This document shows positions 7,808 through 15,702 of a DNA stretch of 64,000 nucleotides, one piece after another. The translations under genes and the position numbers were made by a program. Origin of the DNA: Acinetobacter oleivorans DR1 (lineage in GTDB: Bacteria > Pseudomonadota > Gammaproteobacteria > Pseudomonadales > Moraxellaceae); assembly GCF_000196795.1 (NCBI RefSeq), contig NC_014259.1:1612001-1676000 (forward strand). Direction: 5' to 3'. The notes below the pieces were generated by a model, which was given only the letters and a program-made list of their open reading frames with translations, searched no databases and was not told the origin of the DNA. The stretch's first letter is position 1. Each line of letters opens with the position of its first letter.

Positions 7808-8568
7808 ACGCAATGCCTCAGAAATTGGAATATAAATTTTCCCCTACAAACCAGATTTGTAATATTCACAAAGAAAACATGATCAATGTACATGGTCGAA
7901 TCGTTTGCCAGTCATGTGTTGAGGAACTCATGGAACAGTCAAATGAAAAATATGAAAGTGAGAAGAACAATCGTATTTTACATTTGAAAATGGCCCGTGC
8001 TGGTATTCCTAAAAGACATGTAAATAGCGGCTTTGGTAATTATGCTGTAACTCACAAAGGACAAGACAACGCCCGTAAAACTTGTGAAAAATTCACAATG
8101 GATTTCAATGGAGGAGATTTTAGAAATTTACTCCTTGTTGGTCGCACTGGTACGGGTAAGACTCATCTTGGTTCATCAATCCTAAAAAATATCATTATCA
8201 AAAACAGTGAAGCAATTTACGTTACTTCTGCTGATCTTGCAGAAGATATCGTAGGGGCTTATCGCCGTAGTGGTGATAGTGAAGAAGAAGCGCTAAAACG
8301 TTATGTGAGTAAAGATTTATTAATTATTGACGAATACGGCTTACATGACCGTGCTGAAAAACGCCCGCAGCTTCTAGAGAGTGTCCACAAAGTTTTACTC
8401 ACTCGTTATGACGAGTTGAAGCCAACAGTAGTGATTTCAAACCTAAGTCTTTCTGAGGTCCGCGAAGATCTTGGGGACCGACTATGGTCAAGATTTCAAC
8501 ATGATGGCTTAGAAATTGTGGAATGTGATTGGGATGATGCTCGTATAGGTGGAGGTAAAGCACAGTGA
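7804..8568 (+). CDS. DnaC-like helicase loader ATPase
   Basis: 254 residues, AAA+ type. Walker A is GRTGTGKT at 113-120; Walker B is LLIIDEYG; the sensor region contains VVISNLS and an arginine near GDRLWSRF. The N-terminus carries C-x2-H ... C-x2-C that could bind zinc, as in phage DnaC-like loaders. It should load the host replicative helicase at the phage origin together with the O-like protein just upstream. Confidence 0.85.
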   Translation: MNAMPQKLEYKFSPTNQICNIHKENMINVHGRIVCQSCVEELMEQSNEKYESEKNNRILHLKMARAGIPKRHVNSGFGNYAVTHKGQDNARKTCEKFTMDFNGGDFRNLLLVGRTGTGKTHLGSSILKNIIIKNSEAIYVTSADLAEDIVGAYRRSGDSEEEALKRYVSKDLLIIDEYGLHDRAEKRPQLLESVHKVLLTRYDELKPTVVISNLSLSEVREDLGDRLWSRFQHDGLEIVECDWDDARIGGGKAQ

Positions 8569-9092
8569 ACGCATTTGTTGATATGAAAAAATCTGAATAC
8601 GCATTAGTTGCTTACTCAAACGTTGCAGCTAAATCAAAAGAGCGTAAAGCTTTAGAAAAAGCAGTTAAAAAATGGTTGAAACATCCAGGTAATAAAATTC
8701 AACCAGTTCAATCTAAGCAGTCAGAATCTATGGCTCATGGAAATCAGCGAGCTTATAAACGCATGGGTTGCCGCTGTGAAGTTTGTGTTACTTGGGCCAT
8801 TTCATCAGGTTTTGTAAAAACGAAGCCGAAGTCTGAAATAAAACGTGGTCCAGATGAACGTCAAATGCGTATACAGGCTCAAAAAGAAGGTTTAGATAGG
8901 TTTGCTCAGGTATTTAAAGAAGACTGGCAATTACTAGCATTTGAGATTGGGTATGCGATTACAGCTTTTCAACTTGAACGGGTTTATCAAGGTAAGTCTG
9001 AAATTGATCAATATTTCACATGGAAGTATGTGAAGAAAGTTGCTGATCAGTTAGTTGCTGAAAAGTTGAAAATTCAAGGGGCTAAACAATGA
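8565..9092 (+). CDS. phage protein with GCRCEVC motif
   Basis: 175 residues from a GTG overlapping the preceding TGA. The segment AHGNQRAYKRMGCRCEVC is a common phage signature (His, then Cys-x-Cys-x2-Cys) suggesting a small metal-binding module near residue 65. The C-terminal half is helical. Function unknown; it sits between the helicase loader and further early genes. Confidence 0.55.
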   Translation: MNAFVDMKKSEYALVAYSNVAAKSKERKALEKAVKKWLKHPGNKIQPVQSKQSESMAHGNQRAYKRMGCRCEVCVTWAISSGFVKTKPKSEIKRGPDERQMRIQAQKEGLDRFAQVFKEDWQLLAFEIGYAITAFQLERVYQGKSEIDQYFTWKYVKKVADQLVAEKLKIQGAKQ

Positions 9093-9817
9093 GTAAAACA
9101 AATCAAAGAAAACGTATTAAAAAATACAACCCAAACAAGCTAACACCAGCGCAAGTTCAAGCAAATCAGAGAATGGCTGAATTGCGTAGAGAAGCAGCTC
9201 AAGAATATGAGTTCAGCATGAGTTTTGTTTCAAGTGAAATACGATATTTTTTAAAAGAGAAGGAGATAGAAGAGGCTGACTTACTTAAACAATATTCAAA
9301 TGCTCAATCAGTGCCTTACCACTTCAGTATCGCTGCCTATGATTATCAGGATTTGGCAATTGTTCAAGTACTCGAGCATGTTAATGAGTGTGAACAATGG
9401 AATGTTGAGCTCACTATTACGATGTCTGATAGAACCGATATGTATGAAGGCTCAATAATTGTAAATCAACCCTTTAAAGCTCCAAAGATGAATTACTTTG
9501 AGTTTTGGTCAGGTAAAAATGATTGTTATGTTGATTTAGGTGGTGGCATACGTGTCAAAGGTTGGAAAGGCTTAAATGATGAGATTTTAAGAGCCTTAGA
9601 ACATAACAAAAAAATTCCAGATGGCTTTGGTATAGATCGTATTGAAGTATATCTAACTACATCAGCCAGTTTTAAGAGTGTTCATACGTATCAAGAGTTC
9701 TTGATGGTAGCCGATTGGATAAATAAGGGGATAGCCGAGGAGCAATTACGAAAGCTTTGGATTGCTGACCAACTCATTGGTAACGGCAGATCATTTGGTT
9801 ATGAGGGCGTGGCATGA
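9089..9817 (+). CDS. phage early protein, function unknown
   Basis: 242 residues; very basic N-terminal 30 residues followed by a mixed domain. No motif recognised. It begins at an ATGA overlap and ends in another (9814-9817). Confidence 0.55.
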   Translation: MSKTNQRKRIKKYNPNKLTPAQVQANQRMAELRREAAQEYEFSMSFVSSEIRYFLKEKEIEEADLLKQYSNAQSVPYHFSIAAYDYQDLAIVQVLEHVNECEQWNVELTITMSDRTDMYEGSIIVNQPFKAPKMNYFEFWSGKNDCYVDLGGGIRVKGWKGLNDEILRALEHNKKIPDGFGIDRIEVYLTTSASFKSVHTYQEFLMVADWINKGIAEEQLRKLWIADQLIGNGRSFGYEGVA

Positions 9818-10212
9818 TGAGGAGACTAAAACAACGCCAGCGCCAACAACGCAATATTTGGGCATTGCTTAACAAACCAATGCAAAGTGATTTTAAAGTG
9901 GGGGATAAAATTACAACTCTTTTATGTGATGACATCCTTACAGTCATTGGTATTGGTCATGGAGACTTTCTAAAGGCCAAAGGTTTTAACTGTCACGGTA
10001 TGAAAGACGGTGTATGTAATGTACTTAGTTTTCAAGTAAATCATGCTACCAAAGAGGAAATTGAGGCAGGACATCGCATTGATAAAGTAGTATTAACTTA
10101 TGCTGATATTAAATTTCCTTACATGGTGTTTACTGGTGCACAGGTAGGTGCGGTTCTAAATTTTGCACAAGAAATTGAAGTAATAGAACCTACAGGCGAG
10201 ACAAAGGCATGA
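9814..10212 (+). CDS. phage early protein, function unknown
   Basis: 132 residues, with a strongly basic Arg/Gln N-terminus (RRLKQRQRQQR) that may be disordered or bind nucleic acid. Overlaps both neighbours by four bases. Confidence 0.5.
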   Translation: MMRRLKQRQRQQRNIWALLNKPMQSDFKVGDKITTLLCDDILTVIGIGHGDFLKAKGFNCHGMKDGVCNVLSFQVNHATKEEIEAGHRIDKVVLTYADIKFPYMVFTGAQVGAVLNFAQEIEVIEPTGETKA

Positions 10213-10970
10213 AAAATAAAATTCAATTAATGCTGGGTGATTGTCTAGAACGAATGCGGGAAGTTGAAACTGGAACCGTAGACATGATTTTGTGTGATTT
10301 ACCTTATGGAACTACATGCTGCAAATGGGATGTAGTAATTCCATTCAAACAGCTTTGGGAGCAATACGAAAGAGTAATAAAGAATAATGGCGCGATAGTT
10401 TTATTTTCTGCACAACCATTCACCTCAATACTAGCTACTTCTAATCTTAAGTTATTCCGATATGAATGGATTTGGGAAAAACCTGCTGCAACTGGCTTTT
10501 TAAATGCTGACATACAACCCTTACGTGCTCATGAAAACATTCTTGTTTTTTATAAATCGCTTCCTACGTTTAATCCTCAGAAAACGTTCGGGCATAAACG
10601 TAAAACAGCAAAAAGGAAAGATATAGGATCAGCACTGTACGGTAAGCAGATGAATATTAAAGACTATGACTCTACTGAAAGATATCCGAGATCTGTACAA
10701 ATTTTCAGTCGCGATTTTCCAGTAGTACATGATACTCAAAAACCTGTAGACCTTTGTGAATTCTTGATTCGTTCATACACAAATCCAGGCGAACTTGTGC
10801 TTGATAACACAATGGGTAGTGGGACTACTGGAGTAGCCTGTGTTAATACTGGACGTAATTTTATCGGTATTGAAAAAGATATTAAAACTTTTCAAACAGC
10901 TGAAGACCGTATAAAAGAGGCGCATAAAAATAAAGATAAGCAGCCAGATCTCTTTGGAGAAATAGCATGA
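10209..10970 (+). CDS. DNA adenine/N4-cytosine methyltransferase (beta class)
   Basis: 253 residues. The catalytic motif IV is DLPY at 30-33 and the AdoMet-binding motif I is DNTMGSGTTG starting at residue 199, so motif IV precedes motif I, the beta-class order typical of N6-adenine and N4-cytosine enzymes. It is a solitary methyltransferase in the early operon and the second DNA methyltransferase of this phage, which suggests protection against host restriction. The modified base and site cannot be read from the sequence. Confidence 0.85.
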   Translation: MKNKIQLMLGDCLERMREVETGTVDMILCDLPYGTTCCKWDVVIPFKQLWEQYERVIKNNGAIVLFSAQPFTSILATSNLKLFRYEWIWEKPAATGFLNADIQPLRAHENILVFYKSLPTFNPQKTFGHKRKTAKRKDIGSALYGKQMNIKDYDSTERYPRSVQIFSRDFPVVHDTQKPVDLCEFLIRSYTNPGELVLDNTMGSGTTGVACVNTGRNFIGIEKDIKTFQTAEDRIKEAHKNKDKQPDLFGEIA

Positions 10971-11056
10971 ACTCAATGGCAAAATTAGGTTTATATGGCA
11001 ATGCAGAAGGAAAGACAGATGTATGGGCCACTCCACAAAACTTATGGAGGACTTAA
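10967..11056 (+). pseudogene. remnant of a phage Dam-type methyltransferase
   Basis: A 29-residue open frame whose end (GKTDVWATPQNLW) resembles the conserved N-terminal TDEWxTPQ region of phage N6-adenine methyltransferases (Dam family); the stop codon comes right after, so the catalytic body is missing. It starts at an ATGA overlap with the intact adenine methyltransferase. Probably a relic; a short functional peptide cannot be excluded. Confidence 0.45.
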
Positions 11057-11085
11057 GTGACGTAAATCTTTTCACTTAAACTATA

Positions 11086-11120
11086 AATAAGCTTTTCTTA
11101 TGAAGAGCTTATTCTTTTAT
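11086..11120 (+). terminator. terminator at the end of the early operon
   Basis: AATAAGCT and AGCTTATT form a perfect 8-bp stem with weaker pairs extending it, followed by CTTTTAT. It ends the packed early operon before the membrane-protein gene. Confidence 0.6.
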
Positions 11121-11161
11121 AGGTATACTATATAAAAGAAGTAAATTTGGTTTACATTTAT

Positions 11162-11839
11162 ATGTTAATACTTGATCAATTCAAACAGGCTGCTTTAACA
11201 GAAAAAATTGCTACTTTAACGAGTACAGTTATTTTGATAGGTATTTCTTATAAATTAGGATACTACTTCACAAGATTACTTGATAGTTTGTGGATAATTC
11301 AGTTTTTTAATGTTTTTGATTTGGCATATTCAGCATTAAAACTAGTAATTATATATTTTTTAATTCTTATCTTTCATGACAAGGTTTTTGTTGAGGGAAG
11401 TGGTGAAAGAAATATTTTAAAATTTGGATTAGGTTTAATTGCTATATGTCTATATTACATATACGAAATGATAACTGAAGGCTATGCTTATAGTTTCTTC
11501 TTTGCAGTTGGTCTATTTTTAGGAATATTTTTTACTTTTACATTATATAACTCTAAACCTTTTGTGAAATATATCGCAATCGTGTTCTTAATTATAGTAA
11601 TTCCTTTTCTTCAAGGCATATCTGATATACAAAAAAATATACACCGAGCAGATTTGCCAAGAGTTTCAATTAAAGATAGTTCAGCAAAGGAAGATTGGAG
11701 GTTTTTAGATAAGGCAAATGATAAATTGATACTTCTTAACCAGAATAATCCTAAAGAAATTAAAATTGTTGGAATGGATGAAGTAAAAAAATTTACCAAT
11801 AGTAGTGACAATAAAATCAATGGTACGATCAAAAATTAA
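11162..11839 (+). CDS. four-helix membrane protein, function unknown
   Basis: 225 residues from the ATG at 11162 (a TTG at 11147 is possible). The first 165 residues contain about four or five hydrophobic helices; the last 60 are polar. A TATACT hexamer lies upstream near 11124. It is AT-rich compared with the early operon. No family recognised. Position and composition fit an accessory gene such as an exclusion factor, but that is speculative. Confidence 0.55.
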   Translation: MLILDQFKQAALTEKIATLTSTVILIGISYKLGYYFTRLLDSLWIIQFFNVFDLAYSALKLVIIYFLILIFHDKVFVEGSGERNILKFGLGLIAICLYYIYEMITEGYAYSFFFAVGLFLGIFFTFTLYNSKPFVKYIAIVFLIIVIPFLQGISDIQKNIHRADLPRVSIKDSSAKEDWRFLDKANDKLILLNQNNPKEIKIVGMDEVKKFTNSSDNKINGTIKN

Positions 11840-11855
11840 TAGAAAGAGTAAAATA

Positions 11856-12071
11856 ATGAAAATTTGTATAGGTGGTGATCTCAACGGTCAGGTTGTTGAG
11901 AAAGATGTGTATTCATTTAAAGCTGCTGAAATTGATCCAGAGAAGAAGTCAGAGTATTTCATTCAGAGTTATATTCTTGGAGATAAGCGATTAAGGTTTT
12001 GGATTTGTTTTGATATAGATTTTCATGAAGCATCCCAAATCGTCGAAAAAATGATGAGAACAAAACATTAA
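11856..12071 (+). CDS. small phage protein, function unknown
   Basis: 71 residues starting at the ATG at 11856, after an AGAAAGAG ribosome-binding stretch and 16 bases downstream of the previous stop. No motif recognised. Confidence 0.5.
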   Translation: MKICIGGDLNGQVVEKDVYSFKAAEIDPEKKSEYFIQSYILGDKRLRFWICFDIDFHEASQIVEKMMRTKH

Positions 12072-12131
12072 AATGTATATTGATTAAATTCGATTTATGT
12101 ATTATTTTATGTGAACTGATTATCGTTTTAT

Positions 12132-12165
12132 AGTCCGCAACTTCCCCAAGGTGCGGACTTTTTTT
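12132..12165 (+). terminator. strong intrinsic terminator
   Basis: AGTCCGCA and TGCGGACT form a perfect 8-bp stem followed by seven T residues. It closes the 11162-12071 gene pair. Confidence 0.8.
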
Positions 12166-12188
12166 AATTAATTGCACAGGGATTATGT

Positions 12189-12494
12189 ATGAAAGATTGG
12201 ATATTTTTTGATGAAATAATCATAGAAAAAAAAGAAGACATATATTTTGTGTTAGCAGTTGATAATTCAACTGGAAAGAAATATCAAATAAATATTTTAG
12301 ATGTCCAGAGATATGAATATATAGGTTTAGAAAAAGTTTGTTTCATTGAACAAAAGAATGGTTACAATTTACGTTACAATGGCAAAAACCATAAAGAAAT
12401 GTTTGAGAAACTTCCAGTTTTGTTGAATGCGGCAGAAACCAGAACTTATAGTATTAGCAGCCCAGAAAATATCCATAACAAAAAGAAAGTTTAA
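12189..12494 (+). CDS. small phage protein, function unknown
   Basis: 101 residues, AT-rich, no recognised domain, with an AGGGA ribosome-binding site about 10 bases upstream. It stands alone between two hairpins. Confidence 0.5.
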   Translation: MKDWIFFDEIIIEKKEDIYFVLAVDNSTGKKYQINILDVQRYEYIGLEKVCFIEQKNGYNLRYNGKNHKEMFEKLPVLLNAAETRTYSISSPENIHNKKKV

Positions 12495-12552
12495 ATTACG
12501 AATACTAAAAAATATTGGAACCATCATCTTTTGAGCTAATTCAATAATTCAA

Positions 12553-12584
12553 TAATTCCTGAGTTCATACAAATTCAGGAATTA
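12553..12584 (+). promoter_or_regulatory. hairpin carrying the RBS of the RusA-like gene
   Basis: TAATTCCTGA and TCAGGAATTA are perfect 10-bp arms. The 3' arm contains CAGGA, the only Shine-Dalgarno-like sequence before the ATG at 12592, so the folded hairpin would hide it. There is no T-run. The same design recurs before several late genes. Confidence 0.5.
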
Positions 12585-12591
12585 GATTCTA

Positions 12592-13290
12592 ATGAAGAAG
12601 CGAAATAATCGCCGTCAGTGGAGTGAGTTTTTCTTTAATAATAAAAGACAGGAACTCTTTAAGGATTTCAGTGTTTCAGTAGTTAATGACAAACCTAAAA
12701 AGCAAAAAACTAGCGCATCTAAACATGTTTTTTTCCCATGCCATGTAGAAAAAGAAAATGATGGGGAAAACGGGGAAAATAGTATATATAGGGGAAGCAC
12801 AGGCGGTGTTATCATTTCTGGTAAGCAATACATCACAATCAAATTGCCGTACGGTTTAAGCGCCAACGAGATTTGGCGGGCTACAATTGATCAGAACGGA
12901 AAGCAAAGAAATAGTCTTTCAGTAGGTGCTAAAAAGTATAAAGACAAGGTTCAAAAACAATATGGACCTATGTTTAGAGCACTTAAGTTAAAAGCTATCG
13001 ATCAACTTTGTGAAATACGGTTAATTGTTCAGCCACCACTTAAAACTCGTTCTTACAGCGCTAAAACGTATCCACGATTTGATATTGATAACTATCCCAA
13101 ACTTATTATTGATAGTGTCAAAGGTGATGGCTTGTTATTCAAAGATGACAATATTTTCATAAGTGAACAAATTAAGCTGGCAGAACCATGTGAAGAAGGT
13201 TGTGTCTGGCTTTCTTGTGTTTTTACTGATGAAACTGATTGGTTATCTAAAACTGTAGATTTTGATTGGCTGGCTGGGAGAAGCATTTAA
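12592..13290 (+). CDS. RusA-like Holliday junction resolvase with N-terminal extension
   Basis: 232 residues. The C-terminal 150 carry the RusA signature: RFDIDNYPKLIIDSV with aspartates D164 and D166, and a downstream KDDN with D185 and D186, the metal-binding residues expected for this endonuclease family. RusA is usually about 120 residues; here about 75 extra polar N-terminal residues have no recognised domain. It should resolve branched DNA during replication or recombination. It adjoins the regulator at 13291 with no gap. Confidence 0.8.
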   Translation: MKKRNNRRQWSEFFFNNKRQELFKDFSVSVVNDKPKKQKTSASKHVFFPCHVEKENDGENGENSIYRGSTGGVIISGKQYITIKLPYGLSANEIWRATIDQNGKQRNSLSVGAKKYKDKVQKQYGPMFRALKLKAIDQLCEIRLIVQPPLKTRSYSAKTYPRFDIDNYPKLIIDSVKGDGLLFKDDNIFISEQIKLAEPCEEGCVWLSCVFTDETDWLSKTVDFDWLAGRSI

Positions 13291-13977
13291 ATGGCGAAAA
13301 AGAGCGATTTGCAACGTCGAGTACTCATTGGTAGAAAACTTGCAATGGCGCGTGACATGGCTCAATTACGTCAAGAAGACGTAGCATTAGAGATATTCGG
13401 TACACCTCATAAGAATCGAATGAGTGAAATCGAAAATGGTAAATTAATGCCAGATGCAGAATTATTATCTGTGCTATGTCAAAAATATGGTGTTTCTTCT
13501 GATTGGGTACTTGGATTTACTGTTGAGCCAGAATTAGATAAAACTGCTTCTGTAGCAGGTATTTTGTTTAATAGTCTTGGCGATATGATGAGTGAATATA
13601 CTCAAGCCATGGCTTTTCAATTAAGTATGGCCGCAGCACAGCACGTAACGTCATTTCCAAAAGCTTTAACAGTACAGTTGTTAACAGCTTCAAAAGAACT
13701 TATTCAGGCGTGTTTAACTAAAGATCAGGCTTTTCAAGATAAAGTATTACCTGAATTACAAACTTTAATGCTTATTGTTCGTGAATGTGAACAAAATCGA
13801 GCTAAACAAATTCGTAACCTTGAAATGGCTATTGATGATGTTTTTCAGCGCGATGAAAGCGATATACAGGAAAAGGCACTAATTGACCTTATTCAAAATA
13901 AAAAGCGTTTTAGTAAAGCTTCTTTACAGCAACAAGCTATAGCGGAAGTAAAACAAATAGGTCTATTTTCAGAGTAA
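13291..13977 (+). CDS. XRE-family phage regulator
   Basis: 228 residues with an N-terminal XRE helix-turn-helix (LRQEDVALEIFG ... MSEIENGK, residues 20-60) and a helical C-terminal region that may dimerise. It directly follows RusA. In this position, at the end of the early genes, such proteins often control late transcription, which is inference here. Confidence 0.7.
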   Translation: MAKKSDLQRRVLIGRKLAMARDMAQLRQEDVALEIFGTPHKNRMSEIENGKLMPDAELLSVLCQKYGVSSDWVLGFTVEPELDKTASVAGILFNSLGDMMSEYTQAMAFQLSMAAAQHVTSFPKALTVQLLTASKELIQACLTKDQAFQDKVLPELQTLMLIVRECEQNRAKQIRNLEMAIDDVFQRDESDIQEKALIDLIQNKKRFSKASLQQQAIAEVKQIGLFSE

Positions 13978-13990
13978 TGGATAGACAAAA

Positions 13991-14821
13991 ATGGCTCGCA
14001 AGATTGAATACTCGGAAGAAATTTGGAACAGGCTAAAAGATGTCTATGAATCTTCACCTAAGATTACATGGCAAGGTTTAGTTGATCATGTTGGCGAAGA
14101 ACTCGGTTGTGAGATGCCTTCGCCATCAGTTGTACGCCGTAAAGCACTTGCTGAGAAATGGAAAAAGAAAGCTAAATCTCTAGTCAAGAAGACTGCACGA
14201 GAACTCAATAAAGAGATAAAAAAATTGACCAATAAAAATAATGGTCAAGATGAGTCTCAAGATTCTGAAAATAAAGAAAAAAGTAATAGTCAAAATTCTG
14301 TCAAAAAAACGTCAAATATTGCTGAATTTAATAGTCAAAACTCAAAAAATAATGGTCAGAGCAACGGCGGGAGTTCTTCAGTCAACGAGAACTATCTAAA
14401 GTCTGCATTAGTTGTGAAAAATAACCGTATTAGAGCTCATAAATTAGGAGAGCTAATTACGGATACAATTGATAGTGTTATTCATATTAGAGATGAAGTA
14501 CTAAATCTAAATAACCCTACAGAAGAACAATTAGCACTAGTTAAATTCAAAATGGGGCTTATTTGTCAGGTTGTAGATTTAAACGTTAAGCAAAGTATTA
14601 GCATTTCTAACATTGCTAGGACTGAGGCGATGTTCTGGGGTTTAGATGTAGATGATCTTAAAGACCAGTCAGAAGTCCAAGCACGGCGTAGTTCCGTCAT
14701 TTCAGGTGCTGAAGAAAGAATGGCAATTGCAAAAGCAAATATGAAGAAGAAAAAAGAAGCTGCGTTTATGCGTAAACTCGCCCTTGTAGAGGCTGGTGAA
14801 ATTGAACCGGAAGATAATTAA
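13991..14821 (+). CDS. DNA-binding protein, possible small terminase subunit
   Basis: 276 residues. The N-terminal 55 (YSEEIWNRLKDVYESSP ... VRRKALAEKW) resemble the helix-turn-helix of phage small terminase or related proteins; a polar, Asn/Ser-rich linker follows, then a helical C-terminal domain. The large terminase is 41 kb to the right in this window, so if this is the small subunit the packaging genes are widely separated. Tentative. Confidence 0.4.
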   Translation: MARKIEYSEEIWNRLKDVYESSPKITWQGLVDHVGEELGCEMPSPSVVRRKALAEKWKKKAKSLVKKTARELNKEIKKLTNKNNGQDESQDSENKEKSNSQNSVKKTSNIAEFNSQNSKNNGQSNGGSSSVNENYLKSALVVKNNRIRAHKLGELITDTIDSVIHIRDEVLNLNNPTEEQLALVKFKMGLICQVVDLNVKQSISISNIARTEAMFWGLDVDDLKDQSEVQARRSSVISGAEERMAIAKANMKKKKEAAFMRKLALVEAGEIEPEDN

Positions 14822-14916
14822 GAATATGTCAAAAATGCGCTGGAATATAGTTGATTAATGAATATACTATTTCAATGAAATGTAGAATAAATTCACTTTA
14901 ATCATTAAGAGTAATT

Positions 14917-15183
14917 ATGAAAGAAGATGACGGTTTTCCTTGGTGGGGATGGGTGACGGGAGCGATCATTGTTGCTTTCTATTTTTATTTATTAATGCCT
15001 GAAGTTTCTAAACTTTCATATTCATTTGCTGAACATGTTGCGGCACCAATATCTATAGCAATAAATAGTTCTATAGTTGATATCTTTTTAGCAGTTATTC
15101 TTTTTGCAATTGTAATTGGGTCCATTATTGCTCCCTTTTGTGCGAATTACTACTTAGTTAAAAATTTACAAAAAGAAATTTAG
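14917..15183 (+). CDS. small membrane protein with two transmembrane helices
   Basis: 88 residues: a short charged N-terminus (MKEDDGFPWWGW), a membrane helix at about 12-29, a second at about 52-75 and a Lys-containing tail. Size and topology fit holin-like proteins, but no lysis cassette is clear beside it, so I leave the role open. Confidence 0.55.
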   Translation: MKEDDGFPWWGWVTGAIIVAFYFYLLMPEVSKLSYSFAEHVAAPISIAINSSIVDIFLAVILFAIVIGSIIAPFCANYYLVKNLQKEI

Positions 15184-15201
15184 TTGAACTTAAAATTTTA
15201 T

Positions 15202-15229
15202 AAAGCCTGCCTAAATGGTGGGCTTTTTT
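15202..15229 (+). terminator. intrinsic terminator
   Basis: AAAGCCTGCC and GGTGGGCTTT pair around TAAAT with one or two weak pairs, then six T residues. It closes the small membrane protein gene. Confidence 0.75.
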
Positions 15230-15336
15230 GTTTAATAATTAAGCACATGAATACATATTTTAAAAAAAGTTCCCGTGTTTTGGGTAGTGCATGACTATAT
15301 TAGAAATAACCAATAACTTTTAACTTAAAAGGAAAC

Positions 15337-15618
15337 ATGCAAATGTCATCTAATCGTATTACAGCAAATGAAGCATCTAACTTAGCAAACAGTTCAATCC
15401 AATTTGATAAGGATTATATTGTTGATCAGATTTACAAAACTGTTAAGGCAAACCCTAAATCTGGGAATGCTGTAGTCTTATTTGATAAAAAAACTGTATC
15501 TAGTTTGGAAATGGAAGCAGCTGTGCGTCACTTGCAAGCAGATGGTTATCAAGTAGCTTTGGCAGGAACTGAGGAGCACGTAAATTTCTATAATTTGAGT
15601 GCTAAATGGCCTGTCTAA
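15337..15618 (+). CDS. small phage protein, function unknown
   Basis: 93 residues with an AAAAGGAAAC ribosome-binding site; a second in-frame ATG is at 15343. Predicted mixed alpha/beta with no recognised motif. A separate promoter is plausible because terminators flank the gene. Confidence 0.55.
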   Translation: MQMSSNRITANEASNLANSSIQFDKDYIVDQIYKTVKANPKSGNAVVLFDKKTVSSLEMEAAVRHLQADGYQVALAGTEEHVNFYNLSAKWPV

Positions 15619-15667
15619 GAGTTAATACAATAGGAACCTAGCAGCTTTTATTTTAAAAAAATTAACC

Positions 15668-15700
15668 AAAATGCCCTATATCAGTATGGGGCATTTTTTG
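15668..15700 (+). terminator. terminator-like hairpin directly before the next start
   Basis: AAAATGCCC and GGGCATTTT form a 9-bp stem followed by a T-run; the ATG of the 762-residue gene is only a few bases later. GGGG in the 3' arm is the only Shine-Dalgarno-like sequence, about 11 bases from that ATG. It may be both terminator and RBS mask. Confidence 0.6.
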
Positions 15701-15702
15701 TT

